Assembly: GCA_036496425.1 (NCBI GenBank)
Contig: DASXLG010000024.1
Location: 1-50,786, forward strand
Direction: 5' to 3'
DNA length: 50,786 nucleotides
Origin: Terriglobia bacterium
GTDB taxonomy: Bacteria > Acidobacteriota > Terriglobia > 20CM-2-55-15
The position numbers and the translations under genes were made by a program. The notes beneath the pieces are model-generated. The model did not search any database. It was not told the origin of the DNA and saw nothing but the letters and a program-made list of their open reading frames with translations. Shown here piece after piece: positions 23,984 to 31,892 of this stretch. The first letter of the stretch is position 1; the number at the start of each line of letters is the position of its first letter.

Positions 23984-24250
23984 ATGGGCCGAATGCGAAT
24001 TAAAAAGAAGGAGGCCGTGATTCCGTTTCGCGAAACGGTCGCCTTCCGTTTGCTGATCGCCGGCGGCTGGGCCGTGCTTTTCATCGTGGCGCTGTACATT
24101 CTTGCGGGCGCCTTCCGGACCAGCCTGGTATTGGCGATTGTCTCCGGCCTCGTTGCCGTGGGCTCCGCTTACGGAATCGTCTACAACCTCGACCACATGC
24201 GCGATGCGAAGGTGCCTAAGGAAACGATGAACCGGATGAAGAGAAGATAG
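23984..24250 (+). CDS. Two-span membrane protein, function unknown
   Basis: An 88-residue protein starting MGRMRIKKKEAVIPFRETVAF; a second ATG three codons on is equally possible. Two hydrophobic spans (about 22-44 and 46-66) are flanked by basic ends (IKKK at the front, MNRMKRR at the end). A weak AGGCGG lies just upstream. It is divergent from ligD across 25 bases; CTATAATAG in that gap could serve as a -10 box either way but would sit very close to the start. I do not recognise the family. Confidence 0.7.
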   Translation: MGRMRIKKKEAVIPFRETVAFRLLIAGGWAVLFIVALYILAGAFRTSLVLAIVSGLVAVGSAYGIVYNLDHMRDAKVPKETMNRMKRR

Positions 24251-24252
24251 CT

Positions 24253-24334
24253 ATTGGATCATTGCATCAATTGACGTTGCTTCATTTCTTCAATTGATGC
24301 AATGCAGAAACGTCCAATGATGCAATGATCCAAT
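24253..24334. repeat. ATTGGATCATTGCATCAATTG palindrome, copy A3
   Basis: Left arm ATTGGATCATTGCATCAATT pairs with the right-hand ATGATGCAATGATCCAAT. Same family as A1 and A2 but with ATC in place of AAA after ATTGG, like copy A5. It is between convergent genes. Confidence 0.92.
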
Positions 24335-24349
24335 GCGTCTTTTCACTTT

Positions 24350-25513
24350 TCAGGAGCGCGTCAATGTTTCCGAGTGTTTACGGGACTTGACCGCGCGCCC
24401 GGTGCGCCGAATTTCGATCAATGTCAGTGCGGCGGCGGGTATGTAGCTGAACACCCAGAGCGGCGCGAACCAGGCGGCGGCGCGCAGGCGGCGGGCAAAA
24501 AGAAAATAGCTGGTCCACATCAGCAAATAGTTGACGCCGGAAAAGGCCAGGATGCTGGCTCCCGCAAAGTTATCGATGCCGTGGACGAGGCCGAAAATCA
24601 GGCCGGCGACACTCAGGGCGGCCATCACGGCTCCTCCGATCACAAAACTGACCGAACTTGCCCCGTAACGGCGTTCAGGATCCATATTCGACGACCACGA
24701 ACAGACGCTCGCATCGCGCCACATCCATCGGGAGCCGTCGCTGGCAAAGGTCCGCAGCCCTTCGATCTGATATCCCCAGAGATTCCACGCCGCGTCGTTC
24801 AGGATCCCCGGCATGCGGTTGATCTTATTGATCACCTCGAACGCCTCGCGATTCAGAAGCAGAAATGACGATTCGAACTCCAGCCCTTTGCGCTTTTCCC
24901 GGCGGCGGTTCGCGATGCGGACCATCTGAAGGATGTGTTCCATGGACGGCGCAATAATCTTCTGCAAAAAGGAGCGGCAGCGCACGCCGGGCCGCAGCAC
25001 AAGAGCCGATATCTCATTGGAGCCGGCAAATTCGATGGCGGTTTCAACCGCGAACCGGTCCAGAATGACCTCGGAATCGAGGACCACGAACCAGCGGCCA
25101 CGGGCGACCGGCTGCGCATGTTCGAGCGCGCGAATGCGATCATTGGCGGTATCGATCGGAAACAGCGTCGGGACCGTACGCACCGGGATATGGGAACGGG
25201 CGCCGCGAATCTGCTTCGCCATCTCGGCGAAGCGCCGGTCCTCCTCCCAGTAGATCAGGACAAGTTCAATGAAGGGGTAAGATTGCCCGAAAATCGAGCG
25301 GATGGCCCGTTCGATCTCGGCGGTCTTATCCGCGATCCCATGCATCGGCACAAAAACCGAAATCACGCCGTATGCCCCCGAAGCGCGCCGCGCCATGAAG
25401 CGGTTACGCCCGGAGATTCCCAGCCAGGTCTCGAGAAAAACCAGAAGCGTGGCGAGAGCGGCGAGCCAGCACACGAATAGCAGGGCATACTGGAGCAAAG
25501 ACCAAGACCCCAT
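24350..25513 (-). CDS. Membrane-bound family 2-like glycosyltransferase
   Basis: A 387-residue GT-A glycosyltransferase with an N-terminal membrane span (about 8-28) and three C-terminal spans (about 275-365), the layout of ceramide-glucosyltransferase/HpnI-like enzymes acting on lipids at the inner membrane. The GT-A core includes VISVFVPMHG, the QSYPFIELVLIYWEED strand-turn, and VVLDSEVIL, where a D-x-E pair replaces the usual DxD. A Q/RxxRW-like end motif is not clear. The donor and acceptor are unknown. The following exonuclease gene is 14 bases upstream on the same strand, with no evident functional link. Confidence 0.82.
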   Translation of the reverse strand: MGSWSLLQYALLFVCWLAALATLLVFLETWLGISGRNRFMARRASGAYGVISVFVPMHGIADKTAEIERAIRSIFGQSYPFIELVLIYWEEDRRFAEMAKQIRGARSHIPVRTVPTLFPIDTANDRIRALEHAQPVARGRWFVVLDSEVILDRFAVETAIEFAGSNEISALVLRPGVRCRSFLQKIIAPSMEHILQMVRIANRRREKRKGLEFESSFLLLNREAFEVINKINRMPGILNDAAWNLWGYQIEGLRTFASDGSRWMWRDASVCSWSSNMDPERRYGASSVSFVIGGAVMAALSVAGLIFGLVHGIDNFAGASILAFSGVNYLLMWTSYFLFARRLRAAAWFAPLWVFSYIPAAALTLIEIRRTGRAVKSRKHSETLTRS

Positions 25514-25527
25514 ACCTTTCTTCTAAT

Positions 25528-26160
25528 TTATCTGTAGTAATTTTTCAATCGCTGATACAGCTCGCCCGTCGCTTTACAATCGGCGAGACAATAATGTGCG
25601 ATTTCCTGGAGGCGTCCCTGCTTGAAATAATCCCCGACTTTGCTGCCGTTGATGCCGTTTTTGGGTGAATCGACACCGAAAATCTCGCAGAAGAATTCCA
25701 GCGTGCCCTTGCGGTAGCGCTCGAAGTTGGTGAGGACTTCGCGGACGTCGAAATGACGCTCGGTGCTGAAGCGGCGGGTATCGAGAAGGATATCGCGGGG
25801 GATCGGTACGCCCATGATGGCGCTCCGGATATTGATGTAGGGAAAATCGAACGACTTCCCGTTGAAGGTCACGAACCGCTGCGGCCGGATCTGGCCCATG
25901 TCGGACCAGAAGTTGGCCAGCAGTTCGCGCTCGTCGGGCTGGCAATAGGCGCGCGACCGCTCGAGCTCGAGCCAGTGCACGCCGATACAGATGATTCTGC
26001 CGGTGCAGGGGTCCAGGCCGAGCGACGAGAGCACCTTCTGCCGGTCCTCGTCGGTAGGCACGTCCAGAAGTATTTCTCGCGCGCGAGTGGACATACCGTC
26101 CGGGTCCTGCCCGACCGTTTCGATATCGATGACTAGTGTCGACGGCTGTCCCATTCCCAC
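25528..26160 (-). CDS. Predicted 3'-5' exonuclease, PolB proofreading-domain-like
   Basis: A 210-residue stand-alone exonuclease of the DnaQ-like fold resembling the proofreading domain of family B polymerases. ExoI reads VIDIETVG (Asp and Glu near residues 11-13), ExoII FVTFNGKSFDFPYI (Asn and Asp near 98-103) and ExoIII a YCLADCKAT block near the end, with tyrosine and aspartate. All four acidic positions are present. No polymerase domain is attached. Likely a DNA repair or processing nuclease; the precise substrate is unknown. Confidence 0.87.
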   Translation of the reverse strand: MGMGQPSTLVIDIETVGQDPDGMSTRAREILLDVPTDEDRQKVLSSLGLDPCTGRIICIGVHWLELERSRAYCQPDERELLANFWSDMGQIRPQRFVTFNGKSFDFPYINIRSAIMGVPIPRDILLDTRRFSTERHFDVREVLTNFERYRKGTLEFFCEIFGVDSPKNGINGSKVGDYFKQGRLQEIAHYCLADCKATGELYQRLKNYYR

Positions 26161-26214
26161 AGCTTACGCAACCCCCGGACAAGTCAGGGGCGCCCGGGAA
26201 GGAACACTAGAACT

Positions 26215-26291
26215 ATTGGAAATTGCATCATTGGAGGTTTCTTCAGTTCTAAATTTGAAATGAAGAAATCTCTAATGATGCAATTTCCAAT
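26215..26291. repeat. ATTGGAAATTGCATCATT palindrome, copy A4
   Basis: ATTGGAAATTGCATCATTGG on the left, CTAATGATGCAATTTCCAAT on the right. Unlike most copies it lies between divergent genes, 9 bases upstream of a promoter-like -35/-10 pair. Confidence 0.92.
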
Positions 26292-26300
26292 AGTCTCCTT

Positions 26301-26330
26301 TTGGAGTTCGAATTGCAGAGGGAGTACAAT
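26301..26330 (+). promoter_or_regulatory. Putative sigma-70-type promoter for the FecR-like gene
   Basis: TTGGAG, an 18-base gap, then TACAAT, 28 bases before the FecR-like ATG, which has its own AAGGAG. Match and spacing are good for a housekeeping promoter; no experimental support. Confidence 0.5.
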
Positions 26331-26358
26331 AGGCGCAGCCTTCCCCAAGGAGTTGACT

Positions 26359-27300
26359 ATGAACACCATCGTGTTTGCGTTGATGATGCAGGTGGCCAGC
26401 ACGTCCTTCATCGTTTCAACCAAGGCCGGCGTGGTGAATTATGTGCAGGGCGCGGCGACAGTCAAAATGGCGACCGTTGCAAAGCCAGGCGTGCCGATCG
26501 GAACCGGCCCCAACGGCCGGCTGGAAATTCTATTGAATCCCGGCTCGTACCTGCGGATGGGTGCCAACTCGCAGGTCATTCTGGACAAAGTGCAGTTCGA
26601 CGACATGGCGATTCACGTCGTGCAAGGGTCCGCTCTGGTTGAAGCCTCCGGCTTCAGTAAAGACCTCCCGCTGACGGTCACCACCGGTAACCTGCACATG
26701 CAGATCATCAAGGACGGCATCTATCTCTTCAGTGACGGACGAGTCACTGTCGTGGAAGGAAAGATCCGCGATGCCGGCAACAGCCTCGTCTACGGCAAAG
26801 GCTTCCAGCTTTCGGATGATCAAGGGTACCGCGCCCGGAAAGTGCAGACCTTCACGACGGCTCTGGAGCTTTGGAGCCAGCAGCGTGACTCGCAGATTGC
26901 GTCGGCCAACGCGAACATCGCGAGGAGCCTGAATTCGACGGCCGGAGTACCTTACGGTTCATTCCAGGACGTCTGGCTGTGGTCTCAGTTGCTCGGGTCC
27001 TTTATTTACATGCCGGGTGGGCGATACCGTTCGCCTTACGGATACACCTACACGCAGATCGTACCCGTCTACAACGGCGGAGGCGGATATGGCGGTGGCG
27101 GGCGCTCCAACAGCGGCACCATTGCTTCAAACAATAACGGCAATACGAACACTGGCGGCGGGGGCGGCGGTGCCTTTACCGCGGCGTCGGCTGCAGGCCG
27201 TGGCGGTGGTCCCGGGGGCTCCGCCGGTGGAATCAGCAGCGCCGGGTCCGGCGGTGGGGGCGGAAGGCCGTCCGGTCCTGCAAGATCGGTATCGAAGTAA
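26359..27300 (+). CDS. Secreted FecR-like domain protein with Gly-rich tail
   Basis: A 313-residue exported protein. The start ATG follows AAGGAG; the longer frame would translate repeat A4. A short signal peptide (MNTIVFALMMQVAST) precedes a FecR-like beta domain, about 25-180: VVNYVQGAATV, GRLEILLNPGSYLRMG, VQGSALVEASG and VTVVEGKI are its typical strands. There is no transmembrane anti-sigma part, so it is a secreted version. The last 90 residues are a Gly/Ser/Asn-rich tail (GGGGYGGGG, then GGGGGG runs), probably disordered. It shares a bidirectional terminator with the convergent TonB-dependent receptor. Confidence 0.82.
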   Translation: MNTIVFALMMQVASTSFIVSTKAGVVNYVQGAATVKMATVAKPGVPIGTGPNGRLEILLNPGSYLRMGANSQVILDKVQFDDMAIHVVQGSALVEASGFSKDLPLTVTTGNLHMQIIKDGIYLFSDGRVTVVEGKIRDAGNSLVYGKGFQLSDDQGYRARKVQTFTTALELWSQQRDSQIASANANIARSLNSTAGVPYGSFQDVWLWSQLLGSFIYMPGGRYRSPYGYTYTQIVPVYNGGGGYGGGGRSNSGTIASNNNGNTNTGGGGGGAFTAASAAGRGGGPGGSAGGISSAGSGGGGGRPSGPARSVSK

Positions 27301-27315
27301 CCGATTTTCAAGACG

Positions 27316-27352
27316 AAAAAAGAGCACGGGGTTGAACCCCGTGCTCTTTTTT
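27316..27352. terminator. Bidirectional rho-independent terminator
   Basis: AGAGCACGGGGTT and AACCCCGTGCTCT form a perfect stem, with a T-run after it on the plus strand and an A-run before it (a T-run on the minus strand). It separates the convergent FecR-like and TonB receptor genes. Confidence 0.93.
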
Positions 27353-27365
27353 TGTCTGAAAGAAG

Positions 27366-30300
27366 CTAGAAAACGATTCTACCGACGACCGTAATCTGCC
27401 GCGGATTGCTTGTGAAGAATCCGTCTTCGAAATGACCGAACTCCGGATTATTGACCAGCAGGAAACTCCGGGTGGTGTTGTTCTGATTCGGATAGACATC
27501 GTTCAACAGGTCTCCGGTGAACTGCGGGTGGTTGAAGATATTGAAAATCTGCCCCGCAACTTCGAACCGCGTCTTCTCCGTGATACCGAAACGTTTCATC
27601 AACTGGAAGTCGACGTCATCTGTTCGGCGTAGCGGATAGGTGTTCCTTCCCGCGTTCGGGAAAGCCCCGAGTCCGGCCACTACATACCGCGCGTTGGAAT
27701 GGTTCGCAACGTAAGCGACGATGCTGCGGTCGCCCGCTGCAACGGCCGCACCCGCAGCGTTGTATGGAGTGACATCGCTGCCGAGCAGAGCCTGGCCGCT
27801 GGTATTGACGACAGCCCGATCCCCAGCCGTGTCGTTGTTGAGATTGGAATCGACGCCGCTTTGAACGGTCGCGTACTCCGGCGACTGGAAGGTATATGAA
27901 CCGGTGATGTTCCAGTTGCCGACGACATTCTTCAGCAACCAGCTGCCGTTCGAAAACGGCTTGAAGTCGTAGACAGGCGCAAACGTGAACCTGAGACGGC
28001 GATCCAGAGCCGAAGTCGACCAGTCGTTACGCATATTGCCGAAATCCTGGCCGCGGCGCGGCGTCAGTTCGGTACTGAACACTGTCGCGGTGGAATCGTC
28101 CAGTGCATGACTCCATGTGAAAGCGGCGGCGTAGGAGAAGTTGTTGGTGTACCGCTTGATCAGCTGAAGAGCCAAGCCGTTGTATTTGGAATTCCCGATG
28201 GGCTCGTAAGCCGTGATCGTGTTGGGGAATCCCGCTGCCGCATAGCTGTTGGAGCCATTCCCGCCGGTCATGGCGTTGAGCTGATCCTGCAGGCCACCCA
28301 GTGTCCGGGGCAGCGTTGCCAGAGTCGCAAGGCTCGGCATCGTGAAGTACGTCGGCAGGCCGTTCGTCGGAGTAATGTTCGAAATGCGATTGAGCTGATC
28401 CTGCACGAACAGGTGAACGCCCTTGGTGCCGAGGTAACGGGCTTCGATCGTGTAGTTGCTGCCGAAACTTCGCTGAATGCTGACGGTGTAATTGATCGAA
28501 TACGGCCGGATCTGTTCGTTCGGCATGAACGATGCAACGGCCGCACGCGCCGCCACGGGATCGGTCGTGATCACGATCGCGTTGGAAGGCAGCAGGCCTC
28601 CATTCTTCAGGAAATTCGGCGTCTGCATGGTCAAGTCGACGTCATGCGTCTGCTGGAAGTACGCCGGCTTCGCGTTGATATTCAGGTTGTTGTACGTCAG
28701 ATCGTAATTGAGGCTGAACCCGCCGCGCACGGCCCAATCGGTCCTGCCGCTGGGAGTCCAGGCAAATCCGATCTTCGGCGCCCAGTTCGTCTTCTGGGGC
28801 GTCGGTTCCGCAAACGTGATCAGTCCCGGCACATTCGCCGGAGCACTGAACTTCTGGTAACGCGTCAGAACCGGCACGGTCATGTATTCGTACCGCAGGC
28901 CGAGGTTCAACGTCAGGTTGGGCTTTACTCGAAAGTCGTCATTGACGTACATGCTATGGAAGAGATAACCCGCAGGCGTTCCTCCGGTGACTCCCACGCT
29001 GCGCTCACCCTCGCTATCCGGGCTCAGGTCATGCAGGTACAGATCGACCATCGTATAGTCATAGTCGCCGCGTTCACGCTGGATGAAAGAGTTGCTGGCG
29101 ATCACGTCCAGGAACTGGTATCCGGCCTTGACCGTGTGCCTGGAAAACGTCTTGGTGAAATTCTCGTTCGCCTGAAGCTGCCCCTGAATGTATCCCTGTG
29201 GGGCGCTCGAGTCCGGACCGACCTGAAGATTCAGATCGTCGAACTGCAGGTTCGGGAACTGGTCGAGGCCGGGGAACGTGAAGTTCCCAACCGGGAAGTT
29301 ATTGTTCTTCCTGCTGTAAGAAACCCGGAATTCGTTGAGCGCCGTCGCCGAGAAGGTGTGGAACTCTGAGATTGAAAAGAGGTGTCGATTGTCCGGAACC
29401 GGCGTATAGAAGACAGGCAACTGCGCGAATGTATCGATACTATTGTACCTGTTGTAGATATACCGGCCGCGGATCTTATCGGAATTGCTTGCGTCATAGT
29501 CGATGGAGGCCACGATATTTTGCTTATTGAAGAACGACGGACCCGAAACACTGATGGATCCCGTCGGAATCGCCACGCCACCGACCGTGATCGAAGGCGC
29601 GTTCGCAATGGGCGCGGGCGCCAGATACTTCGTCAGAATGCCGAGGTTCGTCGCGCTGATACCCGGCAACCCCGCGATCGTGGCAAAGCCTGCGGCCGTG
29701 GGGCCAACGATGGGCGAGCCCGGAACCGAAGCCTGGCCTTCCGGCGAATACTCGTAATCCCCGAAATAGAACAGCTTGTTCTTGATGATGGGACCGCCGA
29801 CCGTTCCGCCCACGCGGTTGTAATCGAGACGGGGAATACGCACACCGGGTGCCGGGAATCCCTGTGCCGCCACTTTTCCGTCCAGGGCGTTCATGTTCCG
29901 GTTGTTGACGTACTCATACAAGGAACCGTGAATGTCGTTCGTGCCGCTCTGCGTGACGATGTTGAAAATGCCTCCGGAGGCGCCGCCGAACTCCGGGCTG
30001 AACTGGTTCTCGAGAATCGAGAACTGGGCGACGGCGTCGTTAGGCACGGTCACAGTCGGCCCCGTCACGTCATGACGGTTATTGTCCACGCCGTCGACAA
30101 AGAACGCGTTGTTCGTTTGCCTCTGGCCGCCGACCGACGGTCCTTCACCATAACCCATACCGCCGCTCTGCGTGACGCCGGGCGCCAGCAAACTCAAGTT
30201 CAATACGCCGGTGTCGTTGATGAAGTTGCCGGCCATCGGCTGATTGACCGCCTGATCCGCCTTGAAGGTGGTTTCCAATTGAGAGGTCGACGAGTCGATC

Positions 30301-30689
30301 AGCGGCGGCGCTTCACGCACGACGACATCTGCACTTACCGAAGACACCTGCATGGTGATGTTTTCGGTGGAGGTTCGATTCAATTCCACCTGCACATTCG
30401 CCAGTCTTTGCGGTGTCATCCCGCTCGCTGTAATGTTGACGTCATAGGTACCGACCGGGGCGTTGTTGATCCGGAACTCGCCGACGGAATTCGTCGTCGC
30501 CGTGTACACGATGCCGGTGGCCTTGTTCGTCGCCGCCACCATCGCGTTCGGAATCACGGCTTGAGTGGCATCCGTTACGGTGCCCAGGATGACGCCGTCG
30601 CTAGCCTGAGCGAACAGACCCGGCACCGCTCCGACGAGTCCGACTATCACCAACGCCACAAGCATCAATGATCTGGTTTTAGAAAACAT
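27366..30689 (-). CDS. Oar-like TonB-dependent receptor with carboxypeptidase-like regulatory domain
   Basis: A 1107-residue outer-membrane receptor. AGAAGGAGGG precedes the ATG. Residues 1-27 are a signal peptide. Residues about 30-115 are a CarboxypepD_reg-type beta-sandwich (GVILGTVTDATQAVIPNA, then VGEFRINNAPVGTYDV). A plug domain follows, then a long strand-rich barrel with many alternating aromatic segments. It ends in VVGRIVF with a terminal aromatic, as outer-membrane barrels do. Such receptors are expanded in Acidobacteriota and take up large substrates or export; the ligand is unknown. It has a 370-base upstream region before the next gene and shares its terminator with the FecR-like gene. 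Confidence 0.93.
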   Translation of the reverse strand: MFSKTRSLMLVALVIVGLVGAVPGLFAQASDGVILGTVTDATQAVIPNAMVAATNKATGIVYTATTNSVGEFRINNAPVGTYDVNITASGMTPQRLANVQVELNRTSTENITMQVSSVSADVVVREAPPLIDSSTSQLETTFKADQAVNQPMAGNFINDTGVLNLSLLAPGVTQSGGMGYGEGPSVGGQRQTNNAFFVDGVDNNRHDVTGPTVTVPNDAVAQFSILENQFSPEFGGASGGIFNIVTQSGTNDIHGSLYEYVNNRNMNALDGKVAAQGFPAPGVRIPRLDYNRVGGTVGGPIIKNKLFYFGDYEYSPEGQASVPGSPIVGPTAAGFATIAGLPGISATNLGILTKYLAPAPIANAPSITVGGVAIPTGSISVSGPSFFNKQNIVASIDYDASNSDKIRGRYIYNRYNSIDTFAQLPVFYTPVPDNRHLFSISEFHTFSATALNEFRVSYSRKNNNFPVGNFTFPGLDQFPNLQFDDLNLQVGPDSSAPQGYIQGQLQANENFTKTFSRHTVKAGYQFLDVIASNSFIQRERGDYDYTMVDLYLHDLSPDSEGERSVGVTGGTPAGYLFHSMYVNDDFRVKPNLTLNLGLRYEYMTVPVLTRYQKFSAPANVPGLITFAEPTPQKTNWAPKIGFAWTPSGRTDWAVRGGFSLNYDLTYNNLNINAKPAYFQQTHDVDLTMQTPNFLKNGGLLPSNAIVITTDPVAARAAVASFMPNEQIRPYSINYTVSIQRSFGSNYTIEARYLGTKGVHLFVQDQLNRISNITPTNGLPTYFTMPSLATLATLPRTLGGLQDQLNAMTGGNGSNSYAAAGFPNTITAYEPIGNSKYNGLALQLIKRYTNNFSYAAAFTWSHALDDSTATVFSTELTPRRGQDFGNMRNDWSTSALDRRLRFTFAPVYDFKPFSNGSWLLKNVVGNWNITGSYTFQSPEYATVQSGVDSNLNNDTAGDRAVVNTSGQALLGSDVTPYNAAGAAVAAGDRSIVAYVANHSNARYVVAGLGAFPNAGRNTYPLRRTDDVDFQLMKRFGITEKTRFEVAGQIFNIFNHPQFTGDLLNDVYPNQNNTTRSFLLVNNPEFGHFEDGFFTSNPRQITVVGRIVF

Positions 30690-31060
30690 TCACTGACCCT
30701 CCTTCTCGAGAGTTGAAAAGAGACATTACTAGTCATCGATCTATTGCAATTTTTTGAATAAAAGTCACCTGCGGCAGGCCAATTAGCGAACGTGTTCGAC
30801 AGTTTCCAAAGTCTGCGCTTCAAGTGTTTCGCCCTGGTCGCGAGGGGGTGAGAGTTCAGGCGCTTGAACCGTTCTCGTTAAAATATTCAAGATAGAGCGT
30901 CTGGATGTCAACAATATCTTTATTTTAGGGGGTCAGACCCGACCCGTTAGGTAGGGATCGTGGTTTTCAAAATCACGATCCTGGTTTGACAAACCATGAT
31001 CCTGTTTTCAAAATCACGATCCTGTCCTGCAAATCTTGAGCCTGGAAGGCCTTAAAGTGC
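30690..31060. other. Leader region of the TonB receptor gene plus repeats
   Basis: 371 bases without a gene. The part nearest the receptor is AT-rich (TTGCAATTTTTTGAATAAAAG) and probably holds its promoter, but I cannot fix -10/-35 boxes. Further out is GGGGTCAGACCCGACC, a short palindromic tag, and then the GATCCTG hairpin array (separate entry). Confidence 0.6.
30955..31045. repeat. Short tandem hairpin repeats (about 20-base units ending GATCCTG)
   Basis: Four consecutive units of 20-21 bases: TTTTCAAAATCACGATCCTG, GTTTGACAAACCATGATCCTG in part, TTTTCAAAATCACGATCCTG again, then a diverged TCCTGCAAATCTTGAGCCTG. The first also pairs with the preceding GGATCGTGG, and each unit has its own small dyad (TTTTCAAAA, GTTTGACAAAC). 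Confidence 0.85.
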
Positions 31061-31792
31061 TTAAATTTTGAGGGTTAGCCCGCCATCCACCGTCAAAACC
31101 TGGCCGGTGATGTAATTGTCCGGCTCCAGAAAGAGGAGGATGGCCCGGGCGACGTCCTGCGGACGACCGTAGCGGGGAATGGCCTTCTTCTCCACAAACG
31201 GATCGTATTTGCCGCTTTTGACGCTTTCCAAGGCCATTCCAGCGTTATTGACGCCGGGTGCGACCACATTGATGCGGATCTTCCACTGTTTCGCCAGGAT
31301 GCGGGCTGTATGGGTCAAAGCGGCCTTCGGTGCCGCATAAACGGTGCTGCCGGGAAACGCCGCCACGGCCTGCATGGTGGAGATGAACACAATCGTCCCG
31401 TCCCGATCTCCGGCAGCCGCGGCAAAATCACGCGCCAGAAGCACCGGGCCGGCGAAGTTAACGCGCATGGATTCAATAAGATCGTGTTCGGTTGCCTGTT
31501 CGATCGGTATTCTGGCGGGATTCCCGAGGAGGGGTACCAGACCATAGAGTTCTCCGGCATCCTGCGCTGCATCCATAAGAGCCGCCCGGACGGCGCTGTC
31601 CAGAACGTCGCCCACGACAACCGGTATCCGGACACCATATTTTTCCGAAAGGCGGCCGGCGAGCGCCTCCGCGCGTTCCTGGTTGGTCCTGCACCCGATT
31701 ACGGGGACAGCTCCGCGGGCGGCCAGTTCCTCTGCTAAAAAGGCTCCCAGTCCGCCAGAGCCGCCGGCGAGAATGATCGATTTACCTTTCAA
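31061..31792 (-). CDS. Short-chain dehydrogenase/reductase (SDR)
   Basis: A classical SDR of 243 residues. The NAD(P)-binding loop reads GGSGGLG near residues 10-16, the active site has a serine in VFISTMQA and YAAPK as Tyr-x3-Lys, and TVDGG closes the protein as in FabG-like members. In place of the usual NNAG the protein has LLGNPAR, a departure at the structural Asn motif. The substrate cannot be told. Another gene of unknown function lies upstream on the same strand, separated by a palindromic repeat. Confidence 0.88.
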   Translation of the reverse strand: MKGKSIILAGGSGGLGAFLAEELAARGAVPVIGCRTNQERAEALAGRLSEKYGVRIPVVVGDVLDSAVRAALMDAAQDAGELYGLVPLLGNPARIPIEQATEHDLIESMRVNFAGPVLLARDFAAAAGDRDGTIVFISTMQAVAAFPGSTVYAAPKAALTHTARILAKQWKIRINVVAPGVNNAGMALESVKSGKYDPFVEKKAIPRYGRPQDVARAILLFLEPDNYITGQVLTVDGGLTLKI

Positions 31793-31820
31793 TGTTTCAC
31801 CCCGGCTCCGTCAAAGTTAT

Positions 31821-31877
31821 TTAGCCGCAGATGACGCGGATGGCGCATCTGCGTCATCCGCGTCATCTGCGGCTAAA
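31821..31877. repeat. Palindrome GCCGCAGATGACGCGGATG family, copy 3
   Basis: The shortest copy: TTAGCCGCAGATGACGCGGA pairs with TCCGCGTCATCTGCGGCTAA with a small loop. It lies between two genes on the minus strand, just past the stop of the upstream one. Confidence 0.92.
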
Positions 31878-31892
31878 ACCTGTTTCGGCCCC

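Noticed and set aside
28107-30671. Two long plus-strand open frames opposite the TonB receptor
   Set aside because: No domain features and complete overlap with a typical outer-membrane receptor.
30955-31045. CRISPR array
   Set aside because: Units are contiguous with no spacers and only four in number; no cas genes in the window.
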